Shown in pieces: positions 56,920 through 64,000 of a stretch of DNA of 64,000 nt. Location: the NCBI RefSeq assembly GCF_001469215.1, contig NZ_LOFH01000001.1, positions 124,001 through 188,000 on the forward strand, read 5' to 3'. A program made the position numbers and the translations under genes. The notes beneath the pieces were generated by a model. That model made no database searches, was not told where the DNA came from, and worked only from the letters and a program-made list of their open reading frames with translations. Every line of letters begins with the position of its first letter. Positions within the stretch are counted from its first letter, which is position 1. The DNA comes from Pseudoalteromonas sp. H105 (GTDB lineage Bacteria; Pseudomonadota; Gammaproteobacteria; Enterobacterales; Alteromonadaceae).

Positions 56920-57720
56920 ATGACAAAAATAGCTGTGTTCGGTGCAAACGGCCGAATGGGGAAAGTATTGTGTGAAGCAGCCGCTTCGTCAGCGGGCAAT
57001 CAGCTTGTAGGTGCTTATGTTCGTGCAGGTAATGACTTAATTGGCACTAATGTAAAAAATGTTGTCAATAGTACAAATACAGATATCACCTTTACAGATG
57101 AAAGCCTGTGCTTTGAAAACGTTGAGGTCGCTATCGATTTTACACTGCCAGCGGGTATGAGAAACCATTTAGCTTCAGCCTTGGACAGTAAAACTCCGAT
57201 GGTAATCGGTACAACTGGCCTCAGTGATCAGGACATGCAAGCGCTAAAAGAAGCTGCAAAGCATATTCCCATAGTTTTTGCTCGTAATTATAGCGTTGGC
57301 GTAAATTTACTGCTTAACTTAGTACAAACCGCAGCCACTAAATTGGGTGATGATTTAGATATTGAAATATTTGAAGCGCATCATCGCCATAAAATAGATG
57401 CGCCATCTGGGACTGCCCTAGCCATTGGTGAAGCAATCGCAGAGGCTAAAGAGTGGGATCATGATGATGTTGCTGTGTATGACCGCAGCCAAGTAGAAAA
57501 GGTAAAATCACAAAATGAAATTGGCTATTCAGTGCTAAGAGGAGGTGATATTGTTGGTGAACACACCGCATATTTCGCAACTTCTGGCGAAAGGCTCGAA
57601 TTAACTCACAAAGCGAGTTCACGAATGACCTTTGCATTAGGTGCTGTAAGAGCTGCAGGCTGGTTGAAAAATAAACCTGCAGGACTTTATGATATGCAAG
57701 ATGTGCTTGACTTGAAGTAG
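56920..57720 (+). CDS. dapB: 4-hydroxy-tetrahydrodipicolinate reductase
   Basis: DapB works in lysine and diaminopimelate synthesis. The 266-residue product has the N-terminal nucleotide motif FGANGRMG, the catalytic EAHHRHKIDAPSGTAL (His-His and Lys), and the GTTGLSDQDM loop; all residues look intact. It is followed, after a 207-base leader region, by carAB in the same direction, an order seen in many gammaproteobacteria. Confidence 0.96.
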   Translation: MTKIAVFGANGRMGKVLCEAAASSAGNQLVGAYVRAGNDLIGTNVKNVVNSTNTDITFTDESLCFENVEVAIDFTLPAGMRNHLASALDSKTPMVIGTTGLSDQDMQALKEAAKHIPIVFARNYSVGVNLLLNLVQTAATKLGDDLDIEIFEAHHRHKIDAPSGTALAIGEAIAEAKEWDHDDVAVYDRSQVEKVKSQNEIGYSVLRGGDIVGEHTAYFATSGERLELTHKASSRMTFALGAVRAAGWLKNKPAGLYDMQDVLDLK

Positions 57721-57795
57721 TTTAGGTGCTTTTTTGGCGGTTTGACGTGTTTTTAAGTCAATAACGCTTATTTTAGCTAATTATTGAATTACCGT

Positions 57796-57823
57796 TAGAC
57801 CTAAAGCGTAAATTACTATAAAA
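57796..57823 (+). promoter_or_regulatory. Probable carA promoter
   Basis: TTAGAC at 57796-57801, a 16-base spacer and TATAAA at 57818-57823. The transcript would begin near 57830 and carry a leader of about 98 bases. Confidence 0.55.
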
Positions 57824-57871
57824 TAGCGCCAATTTGCCAAAAATTCATAATTGCGTGTTTCCAATCGCTAT

Positions 57872-57910
57872 AAACGGGTAGTAAAGCAAATGACTTTACG
57901 CCCGTTTTTT
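57872..57910 (+). terminator. Intrinsic terminator/attenuator in the carA leader
   Basis: AAACGGG (57872-57878) pairs with CCCGTTT (57901-57907), and GTAAAG (57881-57886) pairs with CTTTAC (57894-57899) with a small bulge; a run of T residues follows. It sits directly before the GGAGG of carA, where a terminator can only act as a regulatory device. Confidence 0.75.
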
Positions 57911-57927
57911 ACTGTTAGGAGGTTAAC

Positions 57928-59064
57928 TTGACTAAATCCGCTCTGTTAGTTCTAGAAGACGGCACAGTGTTTCGCGGTACTGCAATCGGCGCTGACGGCA
58001 TGTCAGTCGGTGAAGTAGTATTCAATACGTCTATGACTGGTTATCAGGAAATTCTGACTGACCCTTCATACGCGGAACAAATCGTAACTTTGACGTACCC
58101 ACATATCGGTAATACGGGTACTAACAGCGAAGACGAAGAAGCGAGTCACATTTGGGCTAAAGGCCTTGTGATTCGTGATTTGCCACTGCTAGCAAGTAAT
58201 TTCCGTAACGAGCAATCGTTAGATGATTACTTAAAAGAACGTAATATCTTAGGTATTGCAGACATCGACACCCGTAAATTAACGCGTATTTTGCGTGATA
58301 AAGGCGCTCAAAACGGGTGTATTATTGCTGGTAATGAACTAGATGAAAATCAAGCGCTCGCAGCTGCGCAAGCCTTCCCTGGCTTAAAAGGTATGGATTT
58401 AGCAAAAGTAGTCTCAACTAAGGAAAATTTTGAGTGGCGTGAATCAAGCTGGACATTAGGCGAAGGGTTCAAAACCTTAGACGTTGCAGATGAAAAGTTT
58501 CACGTTGTTGCCTATGATTTCGGTGTGAAACGTAATATTTTACGTATGCTTGTAGACCGTGGTTGTAAATTAACTGTTGTGCCTGCTCAAACCTCGGCAG
58601 CTGATGTGTTAGCGCTAAACCCAGATGGTATCTTTTTATCAAATGGCCCAGGTGATCCAGAACCATGTACATATGCAATTGATGCGATTAAAGCCTTTTT
58701 AGAAACAGATACGCCTATTTTTGGTATTTGTTTAGGGCACCAATTATTAGCATTAGCATCGGGTGCCAAAACGGCAAAAATGAAGTTTGGTCATCACGGC
58801 GGTAACCACCCAGTGAAAGACTTAGACCGTGATGTAGTAATGATCACTGCACAAAACCACGGTTTTGCTGCTGACGAAGCCAGCTTACCAGCTAACCTTC
58901 GCGCAACGCACAAATCATTGTTTGATGGTACATTGCAAGGTATTCATCGCACAGATAAGCCTGCTTTTAGCTTCCAAGGTCATCCTGAAGCAAGCCCAGG
59001 CCCGCATGATGCAGCCCCATTATTTGACCACTTCATCGACCTGATGCAAGCGCGTAACAACTAA
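57928..59064 (+). CDS. carA: Carbamoyl-phosphate synthase small subunit (glutaminase)
   Basis: CarA hydrolyses glutamine and passes ammonia to CarB. The 378-residue product begins [20 protein letters not shown] and has the class I amidotransferase triad: Cys in [14 protein letters not shown] and His and Glu in [11 protein letters not shown]. The start is TTG with GGAGG seven bases before; E. coli carA also starts at TTG. carB follows 16 bases later. Confidence 0.96.
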   Translation: MTKSALLVLEDGTVFRGTAIGADGMSVGEVVFNTSMTGYQEILTDPSYAEQIVTLTYPHIGNTGTNSEDEEASHIWAKGLVIRDLPLLASNFRNEQSLDDYLKERNILGIADIDTRKLTRILRDKGAQNGCIIAGNELDENQALAAAQAFPGLKGMDLAKVVSTKENFEWRESSWTLGEGFKTLDVADEKFHVVAYDFGVKRNILRMLVDRGCKLTVVPAQTSAADVLALNPDGIFLSNGPGDPEPCTYAIDAIKAFLETDTPIFGICLGHQLLALASGAKTAKMKFGHHGGNHPVKDLDRDVVMITAQNHGFAADEASLPANLRATHKSLFDGTLQGIHRTDKPAFSFQGHPEASPGPHDAAPLFDHFIDLMQARNN

Positions 59065-59080
59065 TTAGACTGGAGTAATA

Positions 59081-62000
59081 ATGCCAAAACGTACCGATAT
59101 TAAAAGCATTCTTATCCTAGGTGCTGGCCCGATTGTAATCGGCCAGGCCTGTGAATTTGACTACTCTGGTGCTCAAGCGTGTAAAGCACTTAGAGAAGAA
59201 GGTTATCGAGTTATCTTAGTTAACTCTAACCCTGCAACAATTATGACAGACCCTGAAATGGCAGATGCGACGTACATCGAACCAATTCACTGGGAAGTTG
59301 TTGAAAAAATCATTGAAAAAGAAAAGCCGGATGCTGTACTACCTACAATGGGTGGCCAAACAGCATTAAACTGTGCGCTTGACTTAGACAAGCACGGTGT
59401 ATTAGCGAAACACGGCGTTGAGCTAATTGGTGCTACCGCTGATGCAATTGATAAAGCTGAGAACCGCGAACGTTTCGATGTTGCAATGAAAAACATCGGC
59501 CTTGAATGTCCTCGCGCTGAAATTGCTCATACAATGGATGAAGCCCGCGACACAATGACGCGCATTGGCCTACCTTGTATCATTCGTCCTTCTTTCACGA
59601 TGGGTGGCACCGGTGGTGGTGTGGCTTACAACATGGAAGAGTTCGAAGAAATCTGTGAGCGTGGTTTAGACCTTTCACCAACGAGTGAATTATTGATTGA
59701 TGAATCTTTAATTGGTTGGAAAGAATACGAGATGGAAGTTGTTCGCGATAAAAAAGACAACTGTATTATCGTGTGTTCTATTGAAAACTTTGACCCAATG
59801 GGTGTTCACACTGGTGACTCAATCACGGTTGCACCTGCACAAACATTGACAGACAAAGAATACCAAATCATGCGTAATGCCTCTATGGCAGTGTTACGTG
59901 AAATTGGTGTTGAGACAGGTGGTTCTAACGTACAGTTTGGTGTTAATCCAGTTGACGGCCGTATGGTTATCATTGAGATGAATCCACGCGTATCGCGTTC
60001 ATCTGCACTTGCGTCTAAAGCAACCGGTTTCCCGATTGCAAAAATCGCTGCTAAGTTAGCAATTGGTTACACGTTAGATGAGTTACAAAATGATATAACA
60101 GGTGGTAAAACACCCGCTTCATTTGAGCCGTCAATCGATTACGTCGTAACTAAATTGCCTCGCTTTAACTTTGAAAAGTTTGCTGGTGCTAACGACCGTT
60201 TAACAACGCAAATGAAGTCAGTTGGTGAGGTCATGGCAATTGGTCGTAACCAACAAGAATCTTTACACAAAGCATTACGTGGTTTAGAAGTTGGTGCAAC
60301 GGGCTTTAACCCGATTGTGGCACTTGACGACCCTAAGGCAAAAGAAAAGATCATCCGTGAATTACGTGAACCAGGTGCTGAGCGTATTTGGTATATCGCA
60401 GATGCAATGCGTCATGGCATGAGCGTTGATGATGTATTTGAACTGACTAAAGTTGACCCATGGTACTTAGTACAGATTGAAGACATTTTAAAAGACGAAG
60501 CTAAAATTGCTGAAGTAGGCATGGCGGGCTTAAACGCTGATTTCCTTCGTAAATTAAAGCGTAAAGGCTTTGCTGATCCACGCATTGCTGAAATTGCGGG
60601 TGTTTCTGAAGCAGAAATACGTAAGAAGCGCCATCAGTTAAACATTGTTCCAGTGTACAAGCGCGTTGATACGTGTGCGGCTGAGTTTAGTTCTGATACG
60701 GCTTACATGTATTCATCATACGATGAAGAGTGTGAAGCTAACCCAACGGACCGTGATAAAATCATGGTTATTGGTGGCGGCCCTAACCGAATTGGTCAAG
60801 GTATTGAGTTTGATTACTGTTGTGTGCATGCTGCGCTTGCATTACGTGAAGACGGTTATGAAACTATCATGGTTAACTGTAACCCTGAGACAGTGTCTAC
60901 CGATTACGATACCTCTGACCGCTTATTCTTCGAGCCAATTACGCTTGAAGATGTGCTCGAAATCGTGCGTGTTGAGAAGCCAAAAGGCGTTATCGTGCAG
61001 TACGGTGGTCAAACACCACTTAAACTTGCTCGTGAGCTAGAAGCCAATGGCGTGCCAGTAATTGGTACTTCACCAGATGCAATTGACCGCGCTGAAGACC
61101 GTGAACGATTCCAACAGCTTGTTGAACGCTTAGATTTATTACAGCCAGAAAACGCAACGGTGACTTCAACAGAAGAAGCAATTGCAAAGTCTGCTGAAAT
61201 TGGTTTCCCACTCGTTGTGCGTCCTTCGTATGTACTAGGCGGCCGCGCGATGGAAATCGTTTATGATGAGCAAGACTTACGTCGTTACATGACAGAAGCC
61301 GTATCTGCATCAAACGAAGCGCCAGTTCTACTTGACCGTTTCTTAGATAACGCAATTGAAGTGGACGTTGACGCAATTTGCGACGGCGAGCAGGTCATTA
61401 TCGGCGGTATCATGGAGCATATCGAACAAGCAGGTGTTCACTCAGGTGACTCAGCGTGTTCATTACCTGCACACTCGCTAACGCAAGAAGTGCAAGATGT
61501 TATGCGCAAACAAGTAACTGATATGGCGCTTGAGCTTGGTGTTGTTGGTCTGATGAATACACAGTTTGCTGTTAAAGATGGCAAAGTGTACTTAATCGAA
61601 GTGAATCCGCGTGCTGCACGTACTGTTCCATTTGTATCTAAAGCAACCGGTGTCGCACTTGCAAAAGTAGCCGCACGTTGTATGGCGGGTCAGAGCCTTG
61701 CTAGTCAAGGGATCACGAAAGAAGTTATTCCTCCCTATTACAGCGTAAAAGAAGTGGTGTTACCTTTTGCTAAGTTCCAAGGTGTGGATCCAATCCGTGG
61801 CCCTGAAATGCGCTCTACGGGTGAAGTGATGGGTGTGGGCGATACTTTCGCTGAAGCCTTTGCTAAAGCTCAATTAGGTGCAAGCAATACTTTACCACGC
61901 GGTGGCCGCGCGTTACTATCTGTACGTAATAGCGATAAGCCACGTATTGTAGAACTAGCAAAAACCATGACAGACCTTGGTTTTGAGCTCGATGCTACTG

Positions 62001-62299
62001 GTGGCACAGCTTCAGCCCTTGAAGATGCTGGCATTACCGTTCGTCGCGTAAACAAAGTATTTGAAGGTCGCCCGCATATTCTTGATAGAATTAAAAATGG
62101 CGAGTATAGCTATATCGTTAATACTACCGAAGGTCGCCAAGCGATCGAAGATTCGAAGGTGTTACGTCGTGGTGCATTGCAACACAAAACTAACTATACC
62201 ACGACCTTGAATGCGGCATTTGCTAACTGTACTGCAAACCAAGCAGACGACCGTAGCAGTGTGACGTCAGTTCAAGAACTACACCAGCGATTGAACTAA
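59081..62299 (+). CDS. carB: Carbamoyl-phosphate synthase large subunit
   Basis: A 1072-residue subunit that makes carbamoyl phosphate for arginine and pyrimidines. It opens [20 protein letters not shown] and has the two homologous ATP-grasp halves ([20 protein letters not shown] in the first, [20 protein letters not shown] in the second) and a C-terminal allosteric MGS domain from about residue 940 ([20 protein letters not shown]). Length is as in E. coli (1073). Confidence 0.97.
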   Translation: MPKRTDIKSILILGAGPIVIGQACEFDYSGAQACKALREEGYRVILVNSNPATIMTDPEMADATYIEPIHWEVVEKIIEKEKPDAVLPTMGGQTALNCALDLDKHGVLAKHGVELIGATADAIDKAENRERFDVAMKNIGLECPRAEIAHTMDEARDTMTRIGLPCIIRPSFTMGGTGGGVAYNMEEFEEICERGLDLSPTSELLIDESLIGWKEYEMEVVRDKKDNCIIVCSIENFDPMGVHTGDSITVAPAQTLTDKEYQIMRNASMAVLREIGVETGGSNVQFGVNPVDGRMVIIEMNPRVSRSSALASKATGFPIAKIAAKLAIGYTLDELQNDITGGKTPASFEPSIDYVVTKLPRFNFEKFAGANDRLTTQMKSVGEVMAIGRNQQESLHKALRGLEVGATGFNPIVALDDPKAKEKIIRELREPGAERIWYIADAMRHGMSVDDVFELTKVDPWYLVQIEDILKDEAKIAEVGMAGLNADFLRKLKRKGFADPRIAEIAGVSEAEIRKKRHQLNIVPVYKRVDTCAAEFSSDTAYMYSSYDEECEANPTDRDKIMVIGGGPNRIGQGIEFDYCCVHAALALREDGYETIMVNCNPETVSTDYDTSDRLFFEPITLEDVLEIVRVEKPKGVIVQYGGQTPLKLARELEANGVPVIGTSPDAIDRAEDRERFQQLVERLDLLQPENATVTSTEEAIAKSAEIGFPLVVRPSYVLGGRAMEIVYDEQDLRRYMTEAVSASNEAPVLLDRFLDNAIEVDVDAICDGEQVIIGGIMEHIEQAGVHSGDSACSLPAHSLTQEVQDVMRKQVTDMALELGVVGLMNTQFAVKDGKVYLIEVNPRAARTVPFVSKATGVALAKVAARCMAGQSLASQGITKEVIPPYYSVKEVVLPFAKFQGVDPIRGPEMRSTGEVMGVGDTFAEAFAKAQLGASNTLPRGGRALLSVRNSDKPRIVELAKTMTDLGFELDATGGTASALEDAGITVRRVNKVFEGRPHILDRIKNGEYSYIVNTTEGRQAIEDSKVLRRGALQHKTNYTTTLNAAFANCTANQADDRSSVTSVQELHQRLN

Positions 62300-62308
62300 G
62301 GAAATGTG

Positions 62309-62333
62309 CCAAGGCCGAAGTTTTCGGCCTTGG
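62309..62333. repeat. Perfect 11-bp hairpin between carB and greA
   Basis: CCAAGGCCGAA pairs with TTCGGCCTTGG around a 3-base loop. No T tract follows, so it is not a simple terminator; it may stabilise or attenuate the carB-greA mRNA, or be a REP-like element. It starts 10 bases after the carB stop and ends 18 bases before the greA start. Confidence 0.6.
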
Positions 62334-62350
62334 GATTAAGTGAGAAAAGT

Positions 62351-62827
62351 ATGCAAACAATTCCGATGACAGTTCGTGGCGCAGATTTATTGCGTAAAGA
62401 ACTTAACGAATTAAAAACAGTTACCCGTCCTAAAATTGTCAATGATATTGCAATTGCGCGTGAACATGGTGACTTAAAAGAAAACGCTGAATATCACGCT
62501 GCGCGTGAACAACAGGGTTTTTGCGAAGGCCGTATTCAAGAAATTGAAGCTAAGCTTTCAAACGTACAAATTATTGATGTAACAAAATTACCAAACACAG
62601 GTAAAGTTATTTTTGGCACTACTGTGACCATTGTAAATGTGGAAACAGACGTTGAAGTAACTTACCAAATAGTGGGTGATGATGAAGCAGATATAAAAAA
62701 TAATCGTATTTCGGTGAATTCACCGATTGCCAGAGGGTTAATTGGTAAACAAGCAGATGATGCCGTCATTATCAAAACACCGAATGGCGATGTTGAATAC
62801 GAAGTTATTGAAGTGCAGTACGTTTAA
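62351..62827 (+). CDS. greA: Transcription elongation factor GreA
   Basis: GreA rescues backtracked RNA polymerase by stimulating transcript cleavage. From the ATG at 62351 ([18 protein letters not shown]) it has 158 residues, the usual length. The N-terminal coiled coil bears the acidic tip [20 protein letters not shown] and the C-terminal FKBP-like domain ends [14 protein letters not shown]. An upstream GTG at 62306 would run through the carB-greA hairpin and add unrelated residues, so I reject it. Confidence 0.96.
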   Translation: MQTIPMTVRGADLLRKELNELKTVTRPKIVNDIAIAREHGDLKENAEYHAAREQQGFCEGRIQEIEAKLSNVQIIDVTKLPNTGKVIFGTTVTIVNVETDVEVTYQIVGDDEADIKNNRISVNSPIARGLIGKQADDAVIIKTPNGDVEYEVIEVQYV

Positions 62828-62847
62828 TACTTTCCTGACTACGCGTT

Positions 62848-62879
62848 AAAAAAAGCCGCTGCTCTACAGCGGTTTTTTT
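62848..62879 (+). terminator. Intrinsic terminator of greA
   Basis: Stem AAAAAAGCCGCT / AGCGGTTTTTT (one G-U pair) with a 7-base loop and a T run. Confidence 0.85.
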
Positions 62880-63024
62880 ATACCTGTCATTAAGGCCGAG
62901 TTTTCAAGAAATACCCATCGTTCTTTTCAGTCCTATAAATTAGACAGCGGTTCAAAAATCCGATAGGTTAAGGTTTCACAAGCCATTAATAGCTTATTAA
63001 CGCCTAAACCCACCAAGGAGTTGT

Positions 63025-64000
63025 ATGGAACCCATTATTTTCCCGGAGCCTTTAACCACCAGCAGTAAAATTGCGGTGTGTGCTTTTTCAAGCTGTGTTG
63101 ATGAATCTTTTCAACCTCGTTTAGATAAAGTGATCAGTGGGTTAAACTCCCGTGGCTTTGAGGTCTTGGAAGGAAAGAGCTTAAGAGAACCAAAATCAGC
63201 AAAAGAAAGAGCGAATGAATTAATGGCTTTTTTAGAAGATGACTCGATAGCAGCCATTATGCCTCCTTGGGGAGGAGAATTAGCGATGGAAATCTTGCAG
63301 TACATTGATTTCAATGCGTTAAAAAGGTGCCGTCCAAAGTGGATTGTTGGTTTTTCAGATATCAGTACTTTTATGTGTGTTTTAACAGCACGGTGTGGTT
63401 GGGCTACGCTTCATAGTGCTAATTTAATGCAACAGCATCCCAATGAAACGGACACATTCTGCTTGGATGTATTTGATGTTCTAAAGGTTACAAAACCTGA
63501 AAAGTTTGAACAAGTTCCTGCTCAATTTTATCAGTCAGAACCGATTGATTATAAAACTGAGCCCGATACTATGTTTAATTTTACACAGCCAAGTCAGTGG
63601 CGTTGCTTAAATTATAAAGACACACGGAAAATCGAACTAACAGGGCGTTTGTTTGGTGGTTGCTTAGATACACTCAGTGTTTTATTAGCAACACCGTATT
63701 TAGGATTACATGGATTCAAGCAAAAGTATGCGCCTGAAGGATTAGTACTTTACTTAGAAAACGCAGAACTTAGCCCAACGGCTGTTGCTCGAAGTTTAAT
63801 TGCATTAAGGTTAAATGGTTTATTTGCTGATATAAACGGCATTATTTTGGGTCGCAGTGCGGTCATTAATGCTGTTCACCAAGATATTGATTATTATGAA
63901 GCAATTGAACTGGCACTTGGGAAGTGTATATTCCCTGTCATTATCGATGCAGACATAGGTCATGTGGCGCCAAATATGAGTTTAGTTAACGGTGCATTTT
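63025..64000 (+). CDS. S66 peptidase-family protein (LD-carboxypeptidase / MccF-like), cut by window edge
   Basis: The frame is open from the ATG at 63025 (MEPIIFPEPLTTSSKIAVCA), preceded by AAGGAG, to the end of the window, about 325 codons. The family motifs are visible: the serine nucleophile in WIVGFSDISTFM, the acidic residue in LVLYLENAEL, GIILGRS, and the histidine in DIGHVAPNMSLVNGA. S66 enzymes are LD-carboxypeptidases of cell-wall recycling (LdcA) or self-immunity enzymes such as MccF that cleave microcin C. The longer N-terminal form here favours the MccF-like branch, without proof. The last codons are missing. Confidence 0.85.
   Translation, partial: MEPIIFPEPLTTSSKIAVCAFSSCVDESFQPRLDKVISGLNSRGFEVLEGKSLREPKSAKERANELMAFLEDDSIAAIMPPWGGELAMEILQYIDFNALKRCRPKWIVGFSDISTFMCVLTARCGWATLHSANLMQQHPNETDTFCLDVFDVLKVTKPEKFEQVPAQFYQSEPIDYKTEPDTMFNFTQPSQWRCLNYKDTRKIELTGRLFGGCLDTLSVLLATPYLGLHGFKQKYAPEGLVLYLENAELSPTAVARSLIALRLNGLFADINGIILGRSAVINAVHQDIDYYEAIELALGKCIFPVIIDADIGHVAPNMSLVNGAF

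Noticed and set aside
61020-61376. Long antisense open frame within carB, and similar frames in aspS, fadE and uvrB
   Set aside because: They are antisense shadows of strongly conserved genes and have no ribosome binding sites.
1-64000. tRNA, rRNA and CRISPR arrays
   Set aside because: No cloverleaf with a T-loop GTTCGA-type motif, no rRNA-like stretch and no regularly spaced long repeats were found by reading; a tRNA scan would be needed to exclude a missed tRNA.

Overview
The window looks like chromosomal DNA of a marine gammaproteobacterium of the Alteromonadales, closest in style to Pseudoalteromonas or Shewanella. This is inferred from gene content and from the moderately AT-rich codon use, not from any search. 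It holds about 58 protein genes, no rRNA, no tRNA that I can see and no CRISPR array. The first gene (a MATE-type exporter) is cut by the left edge and the last (an S66 peptidase-family gene) by the right edge.

Layout. 1-4.2 kb: MATE exporter, uvrB and two methyltransferase genes packed head to tail. 4.2-7.7 kb: small unknowns, an ICMT-like membrane methyltransferase, and divergent queC/queE for queuosine precursor synthesis. 8.1-10.4 kb: a GAF-PAS-GGDEF-EAL protein. 10.5-11.6 kb: a scar where a decayed TonB receptor meets the tail of a decayed DUF2914 gene. 11.6-20.2 kb: YgjP-like and DUF72 proteins, aspS, a pentapeptide-repeat protein, a MITE-like element, a secreted hydrolase, a 2OG-Fe(II) oxygenase and a RhlE-type helicase. 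20.2-23.1 kb: a regulatory patch with a DUF3307 membrane protein and a SatD-like protein, a striking three-operator array, an NYN-domain protein, and a membrane protein/XRE regulator pair with its own palindromic operators. 23.4-27.6 kb: N-acetylglucosamine catabolism (kinase, nagA, nagX, nagB) with two copies of one NagR-type operator. 27.7-37.5 kb: nudC, metC, an ABC exporter operon, a porin, an M2 peptidase and fadE. 37.7-46.6 kb: small envelope proteins, recN, nadK, an HrcA-like regulator followed by grpE (both with sigma-32-type promoters), a Bcr/CflA transporter and an M48 lipoprotein. 46.7-56.7 kb: a Tsx-like porin, an NhaC-family transporter with a structured leader, and a hydroxamate-citrate siderophore locus (iucA-, iucB-, iucD- and iutA-like genes plus a divergent exporter) that has no iucC. 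56.9-64 kb: dapB, carA, carB, greA and the S66 gene.

The points I find most worth a second look are these: the SatD-like/DUF3307 pair, where the SatD-like protein reads as a nucleotide-cyclase-like domain joined to a helix-turn-helix and faces three 18-bp palindromes spaced exactly 28 bp apart; the iucC-less aerobactin-like locus; the HrcA-like regulator with heat-shock promoters; and several leader structures (nagB, nhaC, carA). Known housekeeping genes make up most of the rest.
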